Positions 8,057-16,393 of a stretch of 36,006 bases of DNA are shown one piece after another. The notes under the pieces were generated by a model. That model searched no databases, was not told where the DNA came from, and was given only the letters and a program-made list of their open reading frames with translations. Numbering within the stretch: the first letter of the stretch is position 1; each line of letters starts with the position of its first letter. The position numbers were made by a program, and so were the translations under genes. The DNA is from Flavobacteriales bacterium (lineage in GTDB: Bacteria > Bacteroidota > Bacteroidia > Flavobacteriales > Flavobacteriaceae), in the NCBI GenBank assembly GCA_024641135.1, contig JAHEDS010000005.1:1-36006 (forward strand), written 5' to 3'.

Positions 8057-8725
8057 ATGAAAAAAATAATTTTATTAGGAGCAATGGCGATTTTTGGAAC
8101 TTTTGCCCTATGTGCACAAGACCAAATAAAAGATAAAGATCAAGATAAAGATCAAGATCGAGTCATGATGGTTGATGGCGACCTTTTACATATTAGAGAT
8201 CGTGACCAAATTAGATTAAATGATAAAATTGTTTTAGAGGATGGAACGATTGTGAATCCAGATGGAACATATATGACCAAAACTCAAGAAAGATTACGTT
8301 TAAAAGATGGTGAGTGTTTAGATAATGATGGCAATAAATATAGTAATGAATATCAATACCGTTCGAAAATACAAAAAGAAAATAAAGGATTAAACGACAA
8401 TCAAATTCAGGCACGTAACGAAAACCGATACCAAATAATGGCTATGGATGGTGAAGTGTTTCAAATTAGAAATCAATCACAAGATCAGGTTCGTCAACAA
8501 ATAAAGCTTAATAACGGAACCGTTGTTAATCCAGATGGCACTTATCAAACTCAAGACCGTGCTCAATTACGACTTAAAGATGGAGAATGCTTAAATATGG
8601 AAGGCGAAATGTTTAAAAACATGACACAGCAAAGAAAAATGATTAATGAAAAAGCATTGAAAAAAAATAAGATGCAAAATAAAGCGCCAGTAAAAAAACA
8701 AAAATCGAAAAAGGGAATTTCTTAA
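8057..8725 (+). CDS. Secreted protein with two DUF6799 repeats
   Basis: A 222-residue exported protein with signal peptide ending near residue 20 (LCAQD). The mature part starts with a DQ/DK-rich stretch and then has two copies of about 60 residues: 'MVDGDLLHIRDRDQIRLNDKIVLEDGTIVNPDGTYM...LRLKDGECLDNDG' pattern at about 36-95 and the equivalent at about 131-190, each with G-T-x-V-N-P-D-G-T-Y and L-R-L-K-D-G-E-C-L. This is the DUF6799 repeat, of unknown function, common in secreted Bacteroidota proteins. The last 30 residues are Lys/Asn/Gln-rich. A strong terminator follows. Confidence 0.85.
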   Translation: MKKIILLGAMAIFGTFALCAQDQIKDKDQDKDQDRVMMVDGDLLHIRDRDQIRLNDKIVLEDGTIVNPDGTYMTKTQERLRLKDGECLDNDGNKYSNEYQYRSKIQKENKGLNDNQIQARNENRYQIMAMDGEVFQIRNQSQDQVRQQIKLNNGTVVNPDGTYQTQDRAQLRLKDGECLNMEGEMFKNMTQQRKMINEKALKKNKMQNKAPVKKQKSKKGIS

Positions 8726-8737
8726 TTAAATTAACGG

Positions 8738-8763
8738 AAAAGGGGGTTAATACCCCCTTTTTT
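8738..8763 (+). terminator. Intrinsic terminator after DUF6799 gene
   Basis: AAAAGGGGG (8738-8746) pairs with CCCCCTTTT (8753-8761) around loop TTAATA, followed by more T. The G/C-rich core stands out in this AT-rich sequence. Confidence 0.9.
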
Positions 8764-8785
8764 AAAATCTAAAACACCCTTTATT

Positions 8786-9691
8786 ATGAGAACACATATA
8801 TTGAAATTCAGTTTGTTTCTTTTATTTATTTTTCTTTACAATTCTATAGAGGCACAAAATAAATCAGAAATTAACAGATCAACTAAAGAAAGAGATTCTT
8901 CATACTTTTCCTTAAGCCTGGGATTTATTAGTGACGCGGTTTATTTAGGAAGAAAAGATTCCATTACTGCTCCATACTTATATCCTTCCATTACGTATTA
9001 TAATAAATCTGGTTTTTATGCCATAGGGTCATTCTCATATCTTACAAAACCTGATGATAGCAGAATAGATTTGTTTTTAGGTAGTGTAGGTTACGATTTT
9101 ACTTCAAACGATTTAAGTGGCGACTTTTCAATAACAAAATATTTCTTTAATACTGATAGTTATAATGTTATTTCAGAAGTTGAAGCCGATATTACTGCCA
9201 GCTTGAAATATGATTTTGATATTTTTAATTTATCTGTATCATCTACATTTTTTATTAATAAAAATAGTGATTCAGACTTTTTTATATCCACAGAAATTGG
9301 TCATGATTTTGTGAGTTCAAACAACGATTTTCAAATATCTCCGGGAATTGGAGTATTTTTTGGATCACAAAATTTTTATGAGGAATATTATATCAATAAT
9401 CGTTTTGGTAGCAATAGAACTGGATCAGGGTCAGGTTCCGGACAAGGAACTGGCGGCAATGAGCCAACAACTACAACTACTGTGGTAATGCAGGAAAGTG
9501 AAAAATTCGATCTTATGGCTATTGAATTGAGTCTACCTATATGGTATATTAACAAACCATTTATAATATCCTTTTTACCTATTTTAGTAATGCCTCAAAA
9601 CCCCGCAACTTTAACAGTAGATTCAACCGTTTATGAAGAAGACTTAGAAACTACCTTTTATTGGATGGCAGGAATTAGCTATAGATTTTAA
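8786..9691 (+). CDS. Outer-membrane beta-barrel protein
   Basis: A 301-residue protein with a signal peptide (cleavage near residue 24, IEAQN) and alternating aromatic/polar strands throughout, ending in 'YWMAGISYRF', the C-terminal aromatic signature of an outer-membrane barrel. A Gly/Ser/Thr-rich insertion at about 210-235 would be a surface loop. The family is not certain; MipA/OmpV-like barrels are one possibility. It starts 23 bases after the DUF6799 terminator. No copy of the FNR-like promoter lies directly upstream, so it depends on read-through or an unrecognised promoter. Confidence 0.72.
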   Translation: MRTHILKFSLFLLFIFLYNSIEAQNKSEINRSTKERDSSYFSLSLGFISDAVYLGRKDSITAPYLYPSITYYNKSGFYAIGSFSYLTKPDDSRIDLFLGSVGYDFTSNDLSGDFSITKYFFNTDSYNVISEVEADITASLKYDFDIFNLSVSSTFFINKNSDSDFFISTEIGHDFVSSNNDFQISPGIGVFFGSQNFYEEYYINNRFGSNRTGSGSGSGQGTGGNEPTTTTTVVMQESEKFDLMAIELSLPIWYINKPFIISFLPILVMPQNPATLTVDSTVYEEDLETTFYWMAGISYRF

Positions 9692-9785
9692 AAAAATAAA
9701 CATATCTGAAACGTTCATTTTTTAAACCTATTTATTATTTTTAGATTAGATACATTTCTAATTTTATATTCTTATAAAAAAGGGC

Positions 9786-10379
9786 ATGCTAACATTTAAA
9801 AACTATAACATTGCTGATTGGTTTTCATTTTACAGAATAATTTCTGCCCCATTTTTATTAATCTTAATTTGGTTTGATGTTAAGCTAATTTTTACTTGGT
9901 TTTTATTAATAAGCTACCTCACAGATGCTATAGATGGCTATTTAGCCAGAAAACTTAAAATTACCAGTCCGAGAGGATCACAGCTCGATTCATTTGGCGA
10001 TCAAATAACATTGCTTGTTGGATTAATTGGGTTGCTTTATTTTGAAACAGAATTTATCAAAACCAATTTACTTTTAATACTTATTGCGCTAATTCCTTAT
10101 CTGCTACAAATGATAATCGCATATTTAAAGTATGGAAAGGCCACGGCATTTCACACCTACTTAGCTAAATTATCTGCTGTTTTACAAAGTATTTTTATTT
10201 TATGGTCTTTATTCTTTTCACCTCAAGATGCATTATTTTATATAATGATTATAATTGGCCTACTAGAAACATTTGAGGAAATCGCACTTATTTTTATGTA
10301 TGATCGTTGGGCATCAGATGTAAAAGGTATATACTGGGCATTACGAGATAAACGGCGACTTAAAAATCGAGCTCTTTAA
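9786..10379 (+). CDS. CDP-alcohol phosphatidyltransferase
   Basis: A 197-residue polytopic enzyme with the complete family signature D-x2-D-G-x2-A-R-x8-G-x3-D-x3-D at residues 47-72 (D47, D50, G51, A54, R55, G64, D68, D72). These residues bind two divalent metals and CDP. About six hydrophobic segments agree with the fold. The enzyme transfers a phosphatidyl group from CDP-diacylglycerol to an alcohol such as glycerol-phosphate or serine; the acceptor cannot be told from sequence. The metallophosphoesterase gene follows after 15 bases, so the pair may act together in membrane lipid metabolism (inference). Confidence 0.92.
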   Translation: MLTFKNYNIADWFSFYRIISAPFLLILIWFDVKLIFTWFLLISYLTDAIDGYLARKLKITSPRGSQLDSFGDQITLLVGLIGLLYFETEFIKTNLLLILIALIPYLLQMIIAYLKYGKATAFHTYLAKLSAVLQSIFILWSLFFSPQDALFYIMIIIGLLETFEEIALIFMYDRWASDVKGIYWALRDKRRLKNRAL

Positions 10380-10394
10380 TGTAATAAAAAAATT

Positions 10395-11615
10395 ATGAGA
10401 AGCTATTCTATATTCACAATATTGCTGTTATGTGTGGCTATATTAATAGTGGATATAGTGTCATTTTATTGGCTTCAAACCCTAACTCAACACCTGTCTT
10501 CAAGCCTGTTAAAAATAATTATTAATAGCTTATTTTGGGTGTTTACAATTGGACTAATTGTTTCAATAATAATTTTAAAAATAACCTTAGATGATATAAA
10601 CCCAAGAAGAAAACATTTACTTATTTCTTCTTTATATGGTCTAACAATTTCTTCTTTTATACCGAAAATACTATTTATAATAGCCATTTCAATCTCATTT
10701 ATAACAAATAGCATACTATCTGAAAAAGTATCGCTTATTATAGTTCCCATCGCAGGACTACTTTCTGGATTTCTTCCATTTTTTGCAATTGTCTATGCCA
10801 TTTTTAAAGCAGTTTATAATTTCAAAGTTCATCATATTAAATTAAATTTTAATCATCTACCCTATTCATTTAATGGATTAAAAATTGTACAAATCTCAGA
10901 TTTACATATTGGAAGTTTTAATTATCGTTATAACATTCTTGAAAAAGCTGTTTCGCTAATAAATGAATTGAACGCTGATTTTATATTTTTTACGGGTGAT
11001 TTGGTTAATAATTATTCATGGGAACTGAGAGGTTGGGAAGCTGTTTTAGATAAACTTAAAGCTAAAAAAGGCAAATACGCCGTTTTAGGAAATCATGATT
11101 ATGGTGATTATAGTAAATGGGACTCTATTGAAGAAAAGGAAGAAAATTTTAAATCTATAAAGGCATTTTACAAAAAAATTCATTTTAAATTATTACTCAA
11201 TCAATCAGATATCATAAACATTGGCCATGATAAAATGGCTATTATAGGTGTTGAAAACTGGGGTATTCCACCATTTAAGCAGTATGGAAATTTAAAATTA
11301 TCAATGAACAATATTAAAAACATTCCTTTTAAACTCTTACTCTCACACGATCCTACTCACTGGAAAGAAGAAGTACTAGAAAAGACCGATATTGCACTAA
11401 CACTTTCCGGGCATACACATGGCATGCAATTAGGTTTTAATTATAAAGAATTAAAATGGAGCCCTATAAAATATAAATACCAGCAATGGGCCGGATTATA
11501 TCAACATAATAACCAGTATCTATACGTTAATCGTGGTTTAGGATGGTTAGGTTTTCCAGGCCGTTTAGGTATGCGTCCAGAAATTTCCAGTTTTGAAATT
11601 ACTTGTAAAAAGTAA
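10395..11615 (+). CDS. Membrane-anchored calcineurin-like metallophosphoesterase
   Basis: A 406-residue protein with four predicted N-terminal membrane helices (about 5-30, 38-62, 78-105, 112-142) and a C-terminal phosphoesterase domain (about 160-400). Metal-binding motifs are complete: SDLH (D169, H171), GDL (D202), GNHD (N233, H234), 'LSHDPTH' and 'GHTHG' near the end. The arrangement resembles YkuE-type enzymes, some of which act on membrane lipids. It lies 15 bases after the CDP-alcohol phosphatidyltransferase gene. Substrate unknown; lipid phosphates are a reasonable guess from context. Confidence 0.9.
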   Translation: MRSYSIFTILLLCVAILIVDIVSFYWLQTLTQHLSSSLLKIIINSLFWVFTIGLIVSIIILKITLDDINPRRKHLLISSLYGLTISSFIPKILFIIAISISFITNSILSEKVSLIIVPIAGLLSGFLPFFAIVYAIFKAVYNFKVHHIKLNFNHLPYSFNGLKIVQISDLHIGSFNYRYNILEKAVSLINELNADFIFFTGDLVNNYSWELRGWEAVLDKLKAKKGKYAVLGNHDYGDYSKWDSIEEKEENFKSIKAFYKKIHFKLLLNQSDIINIGHDKMAIIGVENWGIPPFKQYGNLKLSMNNIKNIPFKLLLSHDPTHWKEEVLEKTDIALTLSGHTHGMQLGFNYKELKWSPIKYKYQQWAGLYQHNNQYLYVNRGLGWLGFPGRLGMRPEISSFEITCKK

Positions 11616-11795
11616 GTATATAAAAACGAACTGATAAATATCAATTTAATAGAAGGTATTAATTAATTTGATGTTCATAATTTTAAAATAACTATTCAAA
11701 CTACAGCTTAAGAATTCACATACAACTTTTACATTTTATGGCATTAAGTCTCTATTCTTAAAAAGTTAATTACCCTTGAATTTTAAATATTTGAA
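11616..11795. other. Gene-free spacer
   Basis: Apart from the promoter entry that follows it, the 309-base interval before the T9SS gene shows no ORF, hairpin or repeat that I can support. Confidence 0.6.
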
Positions 11796-11839
11796 TTGAT
11801 TGTAGTCATTTAGGTTTTCAGCTAAGATTTTTATTTTCG
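11796..11839 (+). promoter_or_regulatory. FNR/CRP-like operator plus -7 box, T9SS cargo gene
   Basis: TTGAT-TGTA-GTCAT at 11796-11809, 22 bases, then TATTTTCG at 11832-11839. The leader to the start codon at 11925 would be about 80 bases, the longest in the set. Confidence 0.72.
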
Positions 11840-11924
11840 ATAAGTTTTAAAAAATAGGTTGTCAAGCAAATTGTTCTTGAAATTTAAAAATTAAAACATA
11901 TTGTTTAATAAAAATCATGGAAAA

Positions 11925-14756
11925 ATGAAAACACTAATTACATTTTTAAAAATAATGGTTTTTTTACCATTTATATTTATTTGTTCTAGTCTCACCATGA
12001 ATGCCCAAGGTGGAAACGGCGGCGGCGGAAACGGCGGCGGCGGCGGCGGAAACGGTGGCGGCGGAAATGGTGGCGGTGGAGGTGGCCATTCAGATGATGG
12101 TGAAACAGCAGGAAATAATTTGTCTTTTCCTGTTATTTTTGCAGACGGAGGTACTAAAGTATTGCCTGGTACGATGGAGGCCTATACTCTTGAAGGTGTT
12201 TGGTGGTATGTTTGGGGGGAAGATCCTATTGACCCACAAGCACCACTTTACAGTTGTAAACCTTCGAATGAAGGAAATGGAAAATGTGAAGATGGGTCTA
12301 CTCCTGGTGATGGCGTCTCCACAGTTTATAAAGCTTATATACAAAAAGATATACACAATACTTGGCAAGCCTACAATGCACCAGTACCAGCTGGAGAAAC
12401 TCTTAATGTTGATTGGATCGACTGGGGGGATAATCTTGAATCCATAGCTTGGAAAATCAATTCGAAAGTAAGAACAGAAGTGGTCTTAATTCAAGATATT
12501 GATTCGGTGACACAATTTAGTATGCGTCATGTAGATAGTTGGGGAATTGATGAAGTTCATGGTTTACAAACTACACTAGAAGACGAACCTGTATATGCTG
12601 CAGGGACTCAAGCTACAGTTTTTACTCCAAAAGCCAGATTTACAATACAAAAGTTAAATTATTCCAAATCAAGTATTGAGCCTTCGAGGCTTATCTGGGT
12701 ACCAGCTACTGGATGGACTGAAACTGAGTCTGGAAATTTTGATATTATTAATGAACCTATATTTAATCAGGCAGTTTCTGAAGCGGGAGATGGCCCTGCA
12801 TTCTATAATGCAGAAATTAATGTAAAAGGTAAAATAATGTTCGGATATACATGGGATGTGAATAGCTTGAATGAAGGTGAAGGTTACTACAGATTGACTT
12901 TTAGTTTTGATGAAGGTGATGCCGCAATAGGTACTGCTAAATTTGATGAATTTACTCAAATTGTAGCACCTTCTGAAGAAGAAGAATCTACCGAAGAAGC
13001 AAAAGTTACCGAAACTGCCGAGGGAGGTCCTGGTGGAGGTGGTGTTGCCGTATTAGATCCTTCTAATAATCTCTCTTATATGGATGTACTTATTGGAGAA
13101 GATGGAAGTATCGATCTTCCATTATCAATAACAGGATTAAAACTTATTGATGCAGTTAATGATGTATCTCTTGGTTCTCTTACAAATGGGATGACTATAA
13201 ATATTTATGAGCTTCCCGTTTCAAATCTTAGCGTTGAAGCCTCAGTAACAAGTGATGTTGGAAGTGTGAAGTTCGAATTAAGTGGAGAGAATTCTACTTC
13301 AAGAATTGAAAACACTCCTCCTTATGCTCTTTATGGTCACACTAATGGCAACTATTCAGGAAATAACTTTGCAACAGGAAATTATACCTTAACAGTGACT
13401 CCATACGCAGAAGATGACTTAACAGGTGCAGTTGGCACACCATTAACAGTATCATTTGAAATGGTAGTAGCTCCACCTGATGATGGCGAAACAGCTGGTA
13501 ATAACCTCTCTTATCCTGTAATTTGGGCCGATGGTGGTACAAAAGCTTTACCTGGTACTATGGGTTCTTATAATCTCGCTGGAGAATGGTGGTATGTTTG
13601 GGGTGATGACCCTATTGATCCACAAGCTCCTCTTTATAGTTGTAAACCTATGAATGATGGTAGTGGTAAATGCGAAGATGGCTCAGAACCTGGTTATGTT
13701 GGTGAAACGCTTACAGCTATATATAAAGCTTATATACAAAAAGATCCGAATAATACATGGCAAGCCTATAATGCAGCTGTAACAGCTGGAGAAACCTGGG
13801 ATATCGACTGGGTTGACTGGGGAGATAATCTTGAATCTTTAGCATGGAAAATCAATTCTAAGGTAAGAACAGAAATGGTTTTATTAAAAGATATTGATTC
13901 CGTTACTCAATTTAGTATGCGACATGTAGATAGTTGGGGTACAGATGAAGTTCATGGATTACAAACTACATTGGATGATGAACCTGTATATGCTTTAGGA
14001 ACACAAGCAACTGTTTTTACACCAAAAGCAAGATTTACAATTCAAAAAATGAATTATCAAAGTGGAACATTTAATCCTTCCAGACTTCAATGGGAAGGTC
14101 CACAAAATGGATGGTCTGAATCAAATATTGAAGATGTTGATATTATAAATGGACCTATTTTTAATATGGTTGTAGAAGAAGCTGGAGATGGTCCAGGATA
14201 TTATAGTGCCGAGATAAATGTAAAAGGTAAAATTATTTATGGTTATACCTGGGACGTGAGTAGTATAAATGAAGGAGAAGGGCACTACAGATTGACATTT
14301 AGTTTTGATGAAGGGAATGAAGCAATGGGTTCTGTTAAATTTGGTGAATCCACACAGCTTATTTTACCAGTTGAAGAAGAAACAACCGAAACAAATAAAA
14401 CAACTGAAGGTGGTCCTGGTGGTGGTGGTGTAGCGATAATGGATATAGCTAATAATCTTACTTATATGGATGTACTTATTGGAGAGCCTGGAGAAGCATT
14501 GAGCACTCAAAACTCAAAATATGTTACATTTAATATGTATCCTAATCCAACATCAACTAAGAGCGTTAACATTCAAAATACTACCGGAAATCAAGTCCAT
14601 ATTTTTAATACACTTGGTCAAGAAGTATTCAAAACAAAACTTAATAGTTCTTATGAAATTCAAACGCTTAATCTAAGTGGTTTACAATCTGGTTTGTATT
14701 TTGTAAAAATTAGTGATGGGAATAATTCTACTGTGAAAAAGTTAATTATACAATAA
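11925..14756 (+). CDS. Large T9SS-secreted protein with duplicated domain
   Basis: A 943-residue secreted protein. The ATG at 11925 is preferred over an upstream in-frame TTG because it opens a proper signal peptide (cleavage near NAQ, residue about 28). Order: a 29-residue Gly/Asn tract; a first domain of about 335 residues beginning DDGETAGNNLSFPV; an Ig-like domain containing 'SVKFELSGENSTSRIENTPPYALYG' features common in Bacteroidota exoproteins; a second copy of the first domain; and a C-terminal T9SS type A sorting domain (about 860-943, starting FNMYPNPTS and ending VKKLIIQ). Both copies contain 'WWYVWG-x-DPIDPQAPLYSCKP' and 'DSVTQFSMRHVDSWG'. No catalytic motif recognised. Surface or secreted adhesin/matrix role is only a guess. 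Confidence 0.88.
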   Translation: MKTLITFLKIMVFLPFIFICSSLTMNAQGGNGGGGNGGGGGGNGGGGNGGGGGGHSDDGETAGNNLSFPVIFADGGTKVLPGTMEAYTLEGVWWYVWGEDPIDPQAPLYSCKPSNEGNGKCEDGSTPGDGVSTVYKAYIQKDIHNTWQAYNAPVPAGETLNVDWIDWGDNLESIAWKINSKVRTEVVLIQDIDSVTQFSMRHVDSWGIDEVHGLQTTLEDEPVYAAGTQATVFTPKARFTIQKLNYSKSSIEPSRLIWVPATGWTETESGNFDIINEPIFNQAVSEAGDGPAFYNAEINVKGKIMFGYTWDVNSLNEGEGYYRLTFSFDEGDAAIGTAKFDEFTQIVAPSEEEESTEEAKVTETAEGGPGGGGVAVLDPSNNLSYMDVLIGEDGSIDLPLSITGLKLIDAVNDVSLGSLTNGMTINIYELPVSNLSVEASVTSDVGSVKFELSGENSTSRIENTPPYALYGHTNGNYSGNNFATGNYTLTVTPYAEDDLTGAVGTPLTVSFEMVVAPPDDGETAGNNLSYPVIWADGGTKALPGTMGSYNLAGEWWYVWGDDPIDPQAPLYSCKPMNDGSGKCEDGSEPGYVGETLTAIYKAYIQKDPNNTWQAYNAAVTAGETWDIDWVDWGDNLESLAWKINSKVRTEMVLLKDIDSVTQFSMRHVDSWGTDEVHGLQTTLDDEPVYALGTQATVFTPKARFTIQKMNYQSGTFNPSRLQWEGPQNGWSESNIEDVDIINGPIFNMVVEEAGDGPGYYSAEINVKGKIIYGYTWDVSSINEGEGHYRLTFSFDEGNEAMGSVKFGESTQLILPVEEETTETNKTTEGGPGGGGVAIMDIANNLTYMDVLIGEPGEALSTQNSKYVTFNMYPNPTSTKSVNIQNTTGNQVHIFNTLGQEVFKTKLNSSYEIQTLNLSGLQSGLYFVKISDGNNSTVKKLIIQ
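12009..12090 (+). repeat. GGC-rich glycine/asparagine tract
   Basis: About 80 bases of GGC/GGA/GGT/AAC codons encode a run of Gly with single Asn spacers directly after the signal peptide. It is an abrupt G-rich island in an AT-rich region and could vary in copy number by slippage, in multiples of three without frameshift. Confidence 0.85.
12093..13100 (+). repeat. Internal duplication, copy 1
   Basis: Encodes residues from DDGETAGNN to YMDVLIGE. It is repeated at 13479-14486 with the same length (1008 bases) and highly similar protein sequence, but many silent differences, so the duplication is not recent. Confidence 0.9.
13479..14486 (+). repeat. Internal duplication, copy 2
   Basis: Second copy of the 1008-base module, separated from the first by an Ig-like domain and followed directly by the T9SS sorting domain. 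Confidence 0.9.
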
Positions 14757-14806
14757 TGTAAAATGTAAACATTTCCTAAAATGATTAATGGTTAGTTTTA
14801 AAAAGG

Positions 14807-14839
14807 AACCCTGTCAGAGTTAAATCTGTCAGGGTTTTT
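14807..14839 (+). terminator. Intrinsic terminator after T9SS gene
   Basis: AACCCTG (14807-14813) pairs with CAGGGTT (14830-14836); inside, CAGA (14815-14818) pairs with TCTG (14825-14828). A T-run ends at 14839. Confidence 0.9.
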
Positions 14840-14948
14840 AAATAACTTTTCGTTCTTATATAGCCTTTAAAAATTTAACTATAAACTAATTACACTAAAA
14901 ATCAATATAGAAGTGTTGTGCATAACCCTTCATTAAATTTAAAACGTA

Positions 14949-14992
14949 TTGACTTAAATCATTTCAATTAAATGGACGGGAATGTATCTTAG
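14949..14992 (+). promoter_or_regulatory. FNR/CRP-like operator plus -7 box, BON gene
   Basis: TTGAC-TTAA-ATCAT at 14949-14962, 22 bases, then TATCTTAG at 14985-14992; start codon at 15022. Confidence 0.75.
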
Positions 14993-15021
14993 GATTCATT
15001 AATCATTAATAGTATATTATT

Positions 15022-15690
15022 ATGAAAACAGATTTAAAAATTAAAGAAGATGTACTAGCGGAATTAGAATGGCTACCTGATATTGATGAAACAGAAATCG
15101 GTGTGATTGTAAAGGATGGTGTAGTTACTCTTAAAGGAACAGTAGATACTTATGCGAAAAAAATAGCGGCTGAAAAAGCTATAGGCAATGTTTATGGGGT
15201 TAAAGCAGTGGCTGAAGATATTCAAGTTAAGTATAGCTCAAATAAAGGAAAAACTGATACTGATATTGCAAAAGCGGCAGTGGAATCTCTTAAATGGAAT
15301 GCGTCTATACCTAGTGACGCAGTTAAAATAAAAGTAGAAGATGCTTGGGTATATTTAACAGGAGAATTATCCTGGGAGTATCAAAAAAGAGCAACAGAAA
15401 GCGCCATAGAAAAGTTAAATGGTGTTAAAGGAGTTATTAATAATATAACCCTGAAAAAAACAGCTCAACCCTATGAAGTTCAAAACAGAATAACAAAAGC
15501 GTTACAAAGATCTGCAGCACTTGAAGCAAAAAACATTACTGTTGAAGTACATGGGCATACTGTTAAACTAACGGGTACTGTTCATTCAGTTACTGAAAAA
15601 GAAGAAGCTAGAAAAGCTGCGTTTTTTGCTCCTGGTATTACTAAAGTAGAAAACCACCTAGTAGTTGATTATTATCCTGAGTATGCATAA
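15022..15690 (+). CDS. Triple BON-domain protein
   Basis: A 222-residue protein of three BON domains (about 3-70, 79-145, 150-217). Each has the family pattern of a helix, then 'V-x-V-x-x-G-x-V-x-L-x-G-x-V' ('VIVKDGVVTLKGTV', 'IKVEDAWVYLTGEL', 'VEVHGHTVKLTGTV') and a C-terminal 'GVKAV'/'GVKGV'/'GITKV' strand. There is no signal peptide, so unlike OsmY it is probably cytoplasmic. BON domains bind membranes or ligands and are commonly induced by stress. It is a single-gene unit between an FNR-like promoter and a strong terminator. Confidence 0.92.
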   Translation: MKTDLKIKEDVLAELEWLPDIDETEIGVIVKDGVVTLKGTVDTYAKKIAAEKAIGNVYGVKAVAEDIQVKYSSNKGKTDTDIAKAAVESLKWNASIPSDAVKIKVEDAWVYLTGELSWEYQKRATESAIEKLNGVKGVINNITLKKTAQPYEVQNRITKALQRSAALEAKNITVEVHGHTVKLTGTVHSVTEKEEARKAAFFAPGITKVENHLVVDYYPEYA

Positions 15691-15712
15691 TAACTAAATT
15701 TTTAATCTTTAG

Positions 15713-15744
15713 AAGCCCTGATAATCTATTTTTTCAGGGCTTTT
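15713..15744 (+). terminator. Intrinsic terminator after BON gene
   Basis: AAGCCCTG (15713-15720) pairs with CAGGGCTT (15735-15742), followed by TT and A-rich sequence. Confidence 0.88.
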
Positions 15745-15764
15745 AAAAACCTAAATTAAATGAT

Positions 15765-15851
15765 ATGACTATTGTTTTAACTATATCAGTACTTTTGCTA
15801 ATTAACTTAGCTCTTTTATTTTTCAGTGTAAATAAAGAATCAAAACATTAA
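15765..15851 (+). CDS. Possible 28-residue single-helix membrane peptide
   Basis: An ATG-initiated frame of 28 codons encodes a hydrophobic stretch (VLTISVLLLINLALLFF) followed by a basic tail SVNKESKH: the shape of a small single-pass membrane protein. It lies right after the BON terminator and has no recognisable promoter, so expression is doubtful. Short hydrophobic ORFs also arise by chance in AT-rich DNA. Confidence 0.25.
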   Translation: MTIVLTISVLLLINLALLFFSVNKESKH

Positions 15852-15898
15852 ATCAACCCTTTTAATGTTATTATTTTTTAGAATTTCTACATTTTAAC

Positions 15899-16387
15899 TT
15901 AATACCCAAGTTTTCTTTTTTGTGACGGTAATTCCCAGTTTATTATTTCTTTCAAAAATTCATCTACCATTTCAACGATTAGTTTCTCTGTAATTTCAAA
16001 AGGGCTATAAATCCCTAATTCTTTAGTGCTATCTTCTATTGAACTATGATCAACAAGTGGAAATAAAATGGTTATTTGTACATTACCGTTATATGATTCG
16101 GAAAAAACAAGAGCACCTCCCTGAATAAACTGATAATTTGGAATTTGATTAATTTTTTCTATCAATTCGGAAGGAAATGAATCAAAAGTAATATTGACCG
16201 CATCGCTAGCCCCTATCCAGTTAAGCTCTTGAACCCGCCATCCAATGTCATGATTTTTAACTAGTCCATTTAAGGTTTTGGTCAAAAAAACCTTGGCTTT
16301 TGTTTTCCAATGAATTTTCTTTTCAATAACAGATTCAATTGAAGCTTTATAATCATTAATTCGCTCCTCTAAATATTCAATTTTCAT
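15899..16387 (-). CDS. Unknown protein encoded with MCE transporter
   Basis: A 162-residue soluble protein, no signal peptide. I do not recognise the family. It begins with a helical charged segment (about 1-40) and continues with alternating strands ('FIQGGALVFSESYNGNVQITILFPLV', by position about 87-112) and an acidic helical C-terminal part. It starts 6 bases after the MlaD-like gene and is the last gene of the mlaE-mlaF-mlaD operon, which suggests an accessory role in lipid transport or regulation of it; that is inference from position only. Confidence 0.65.
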   Translation of the reverse strand: MKIEYLEERINDYKASIESVIEKKIHWKTKAKVFLTKTLNGLVKNHDIGWRVQELNWIGASDAVNITFDSFPSELIEKINQIPNYQFIQGGALVFSESYNGNVQITILFPLVDHSSIEDSTKELGIYSPFEITEKLIVEMVDEFLKEIINWELPSQKRKLGY

Positions 16388-16393
16388 AATCCC

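Noticed and set aside
9700-9760. FNR-like site before the CDP-alcohol phosphatidyltransferase gene
   Set aside because: CTGAA-ACG-TTCAT has a three-base centre and the nearest TAnnTTTA lies 17 bases away, so it breaks both rules of the motif.
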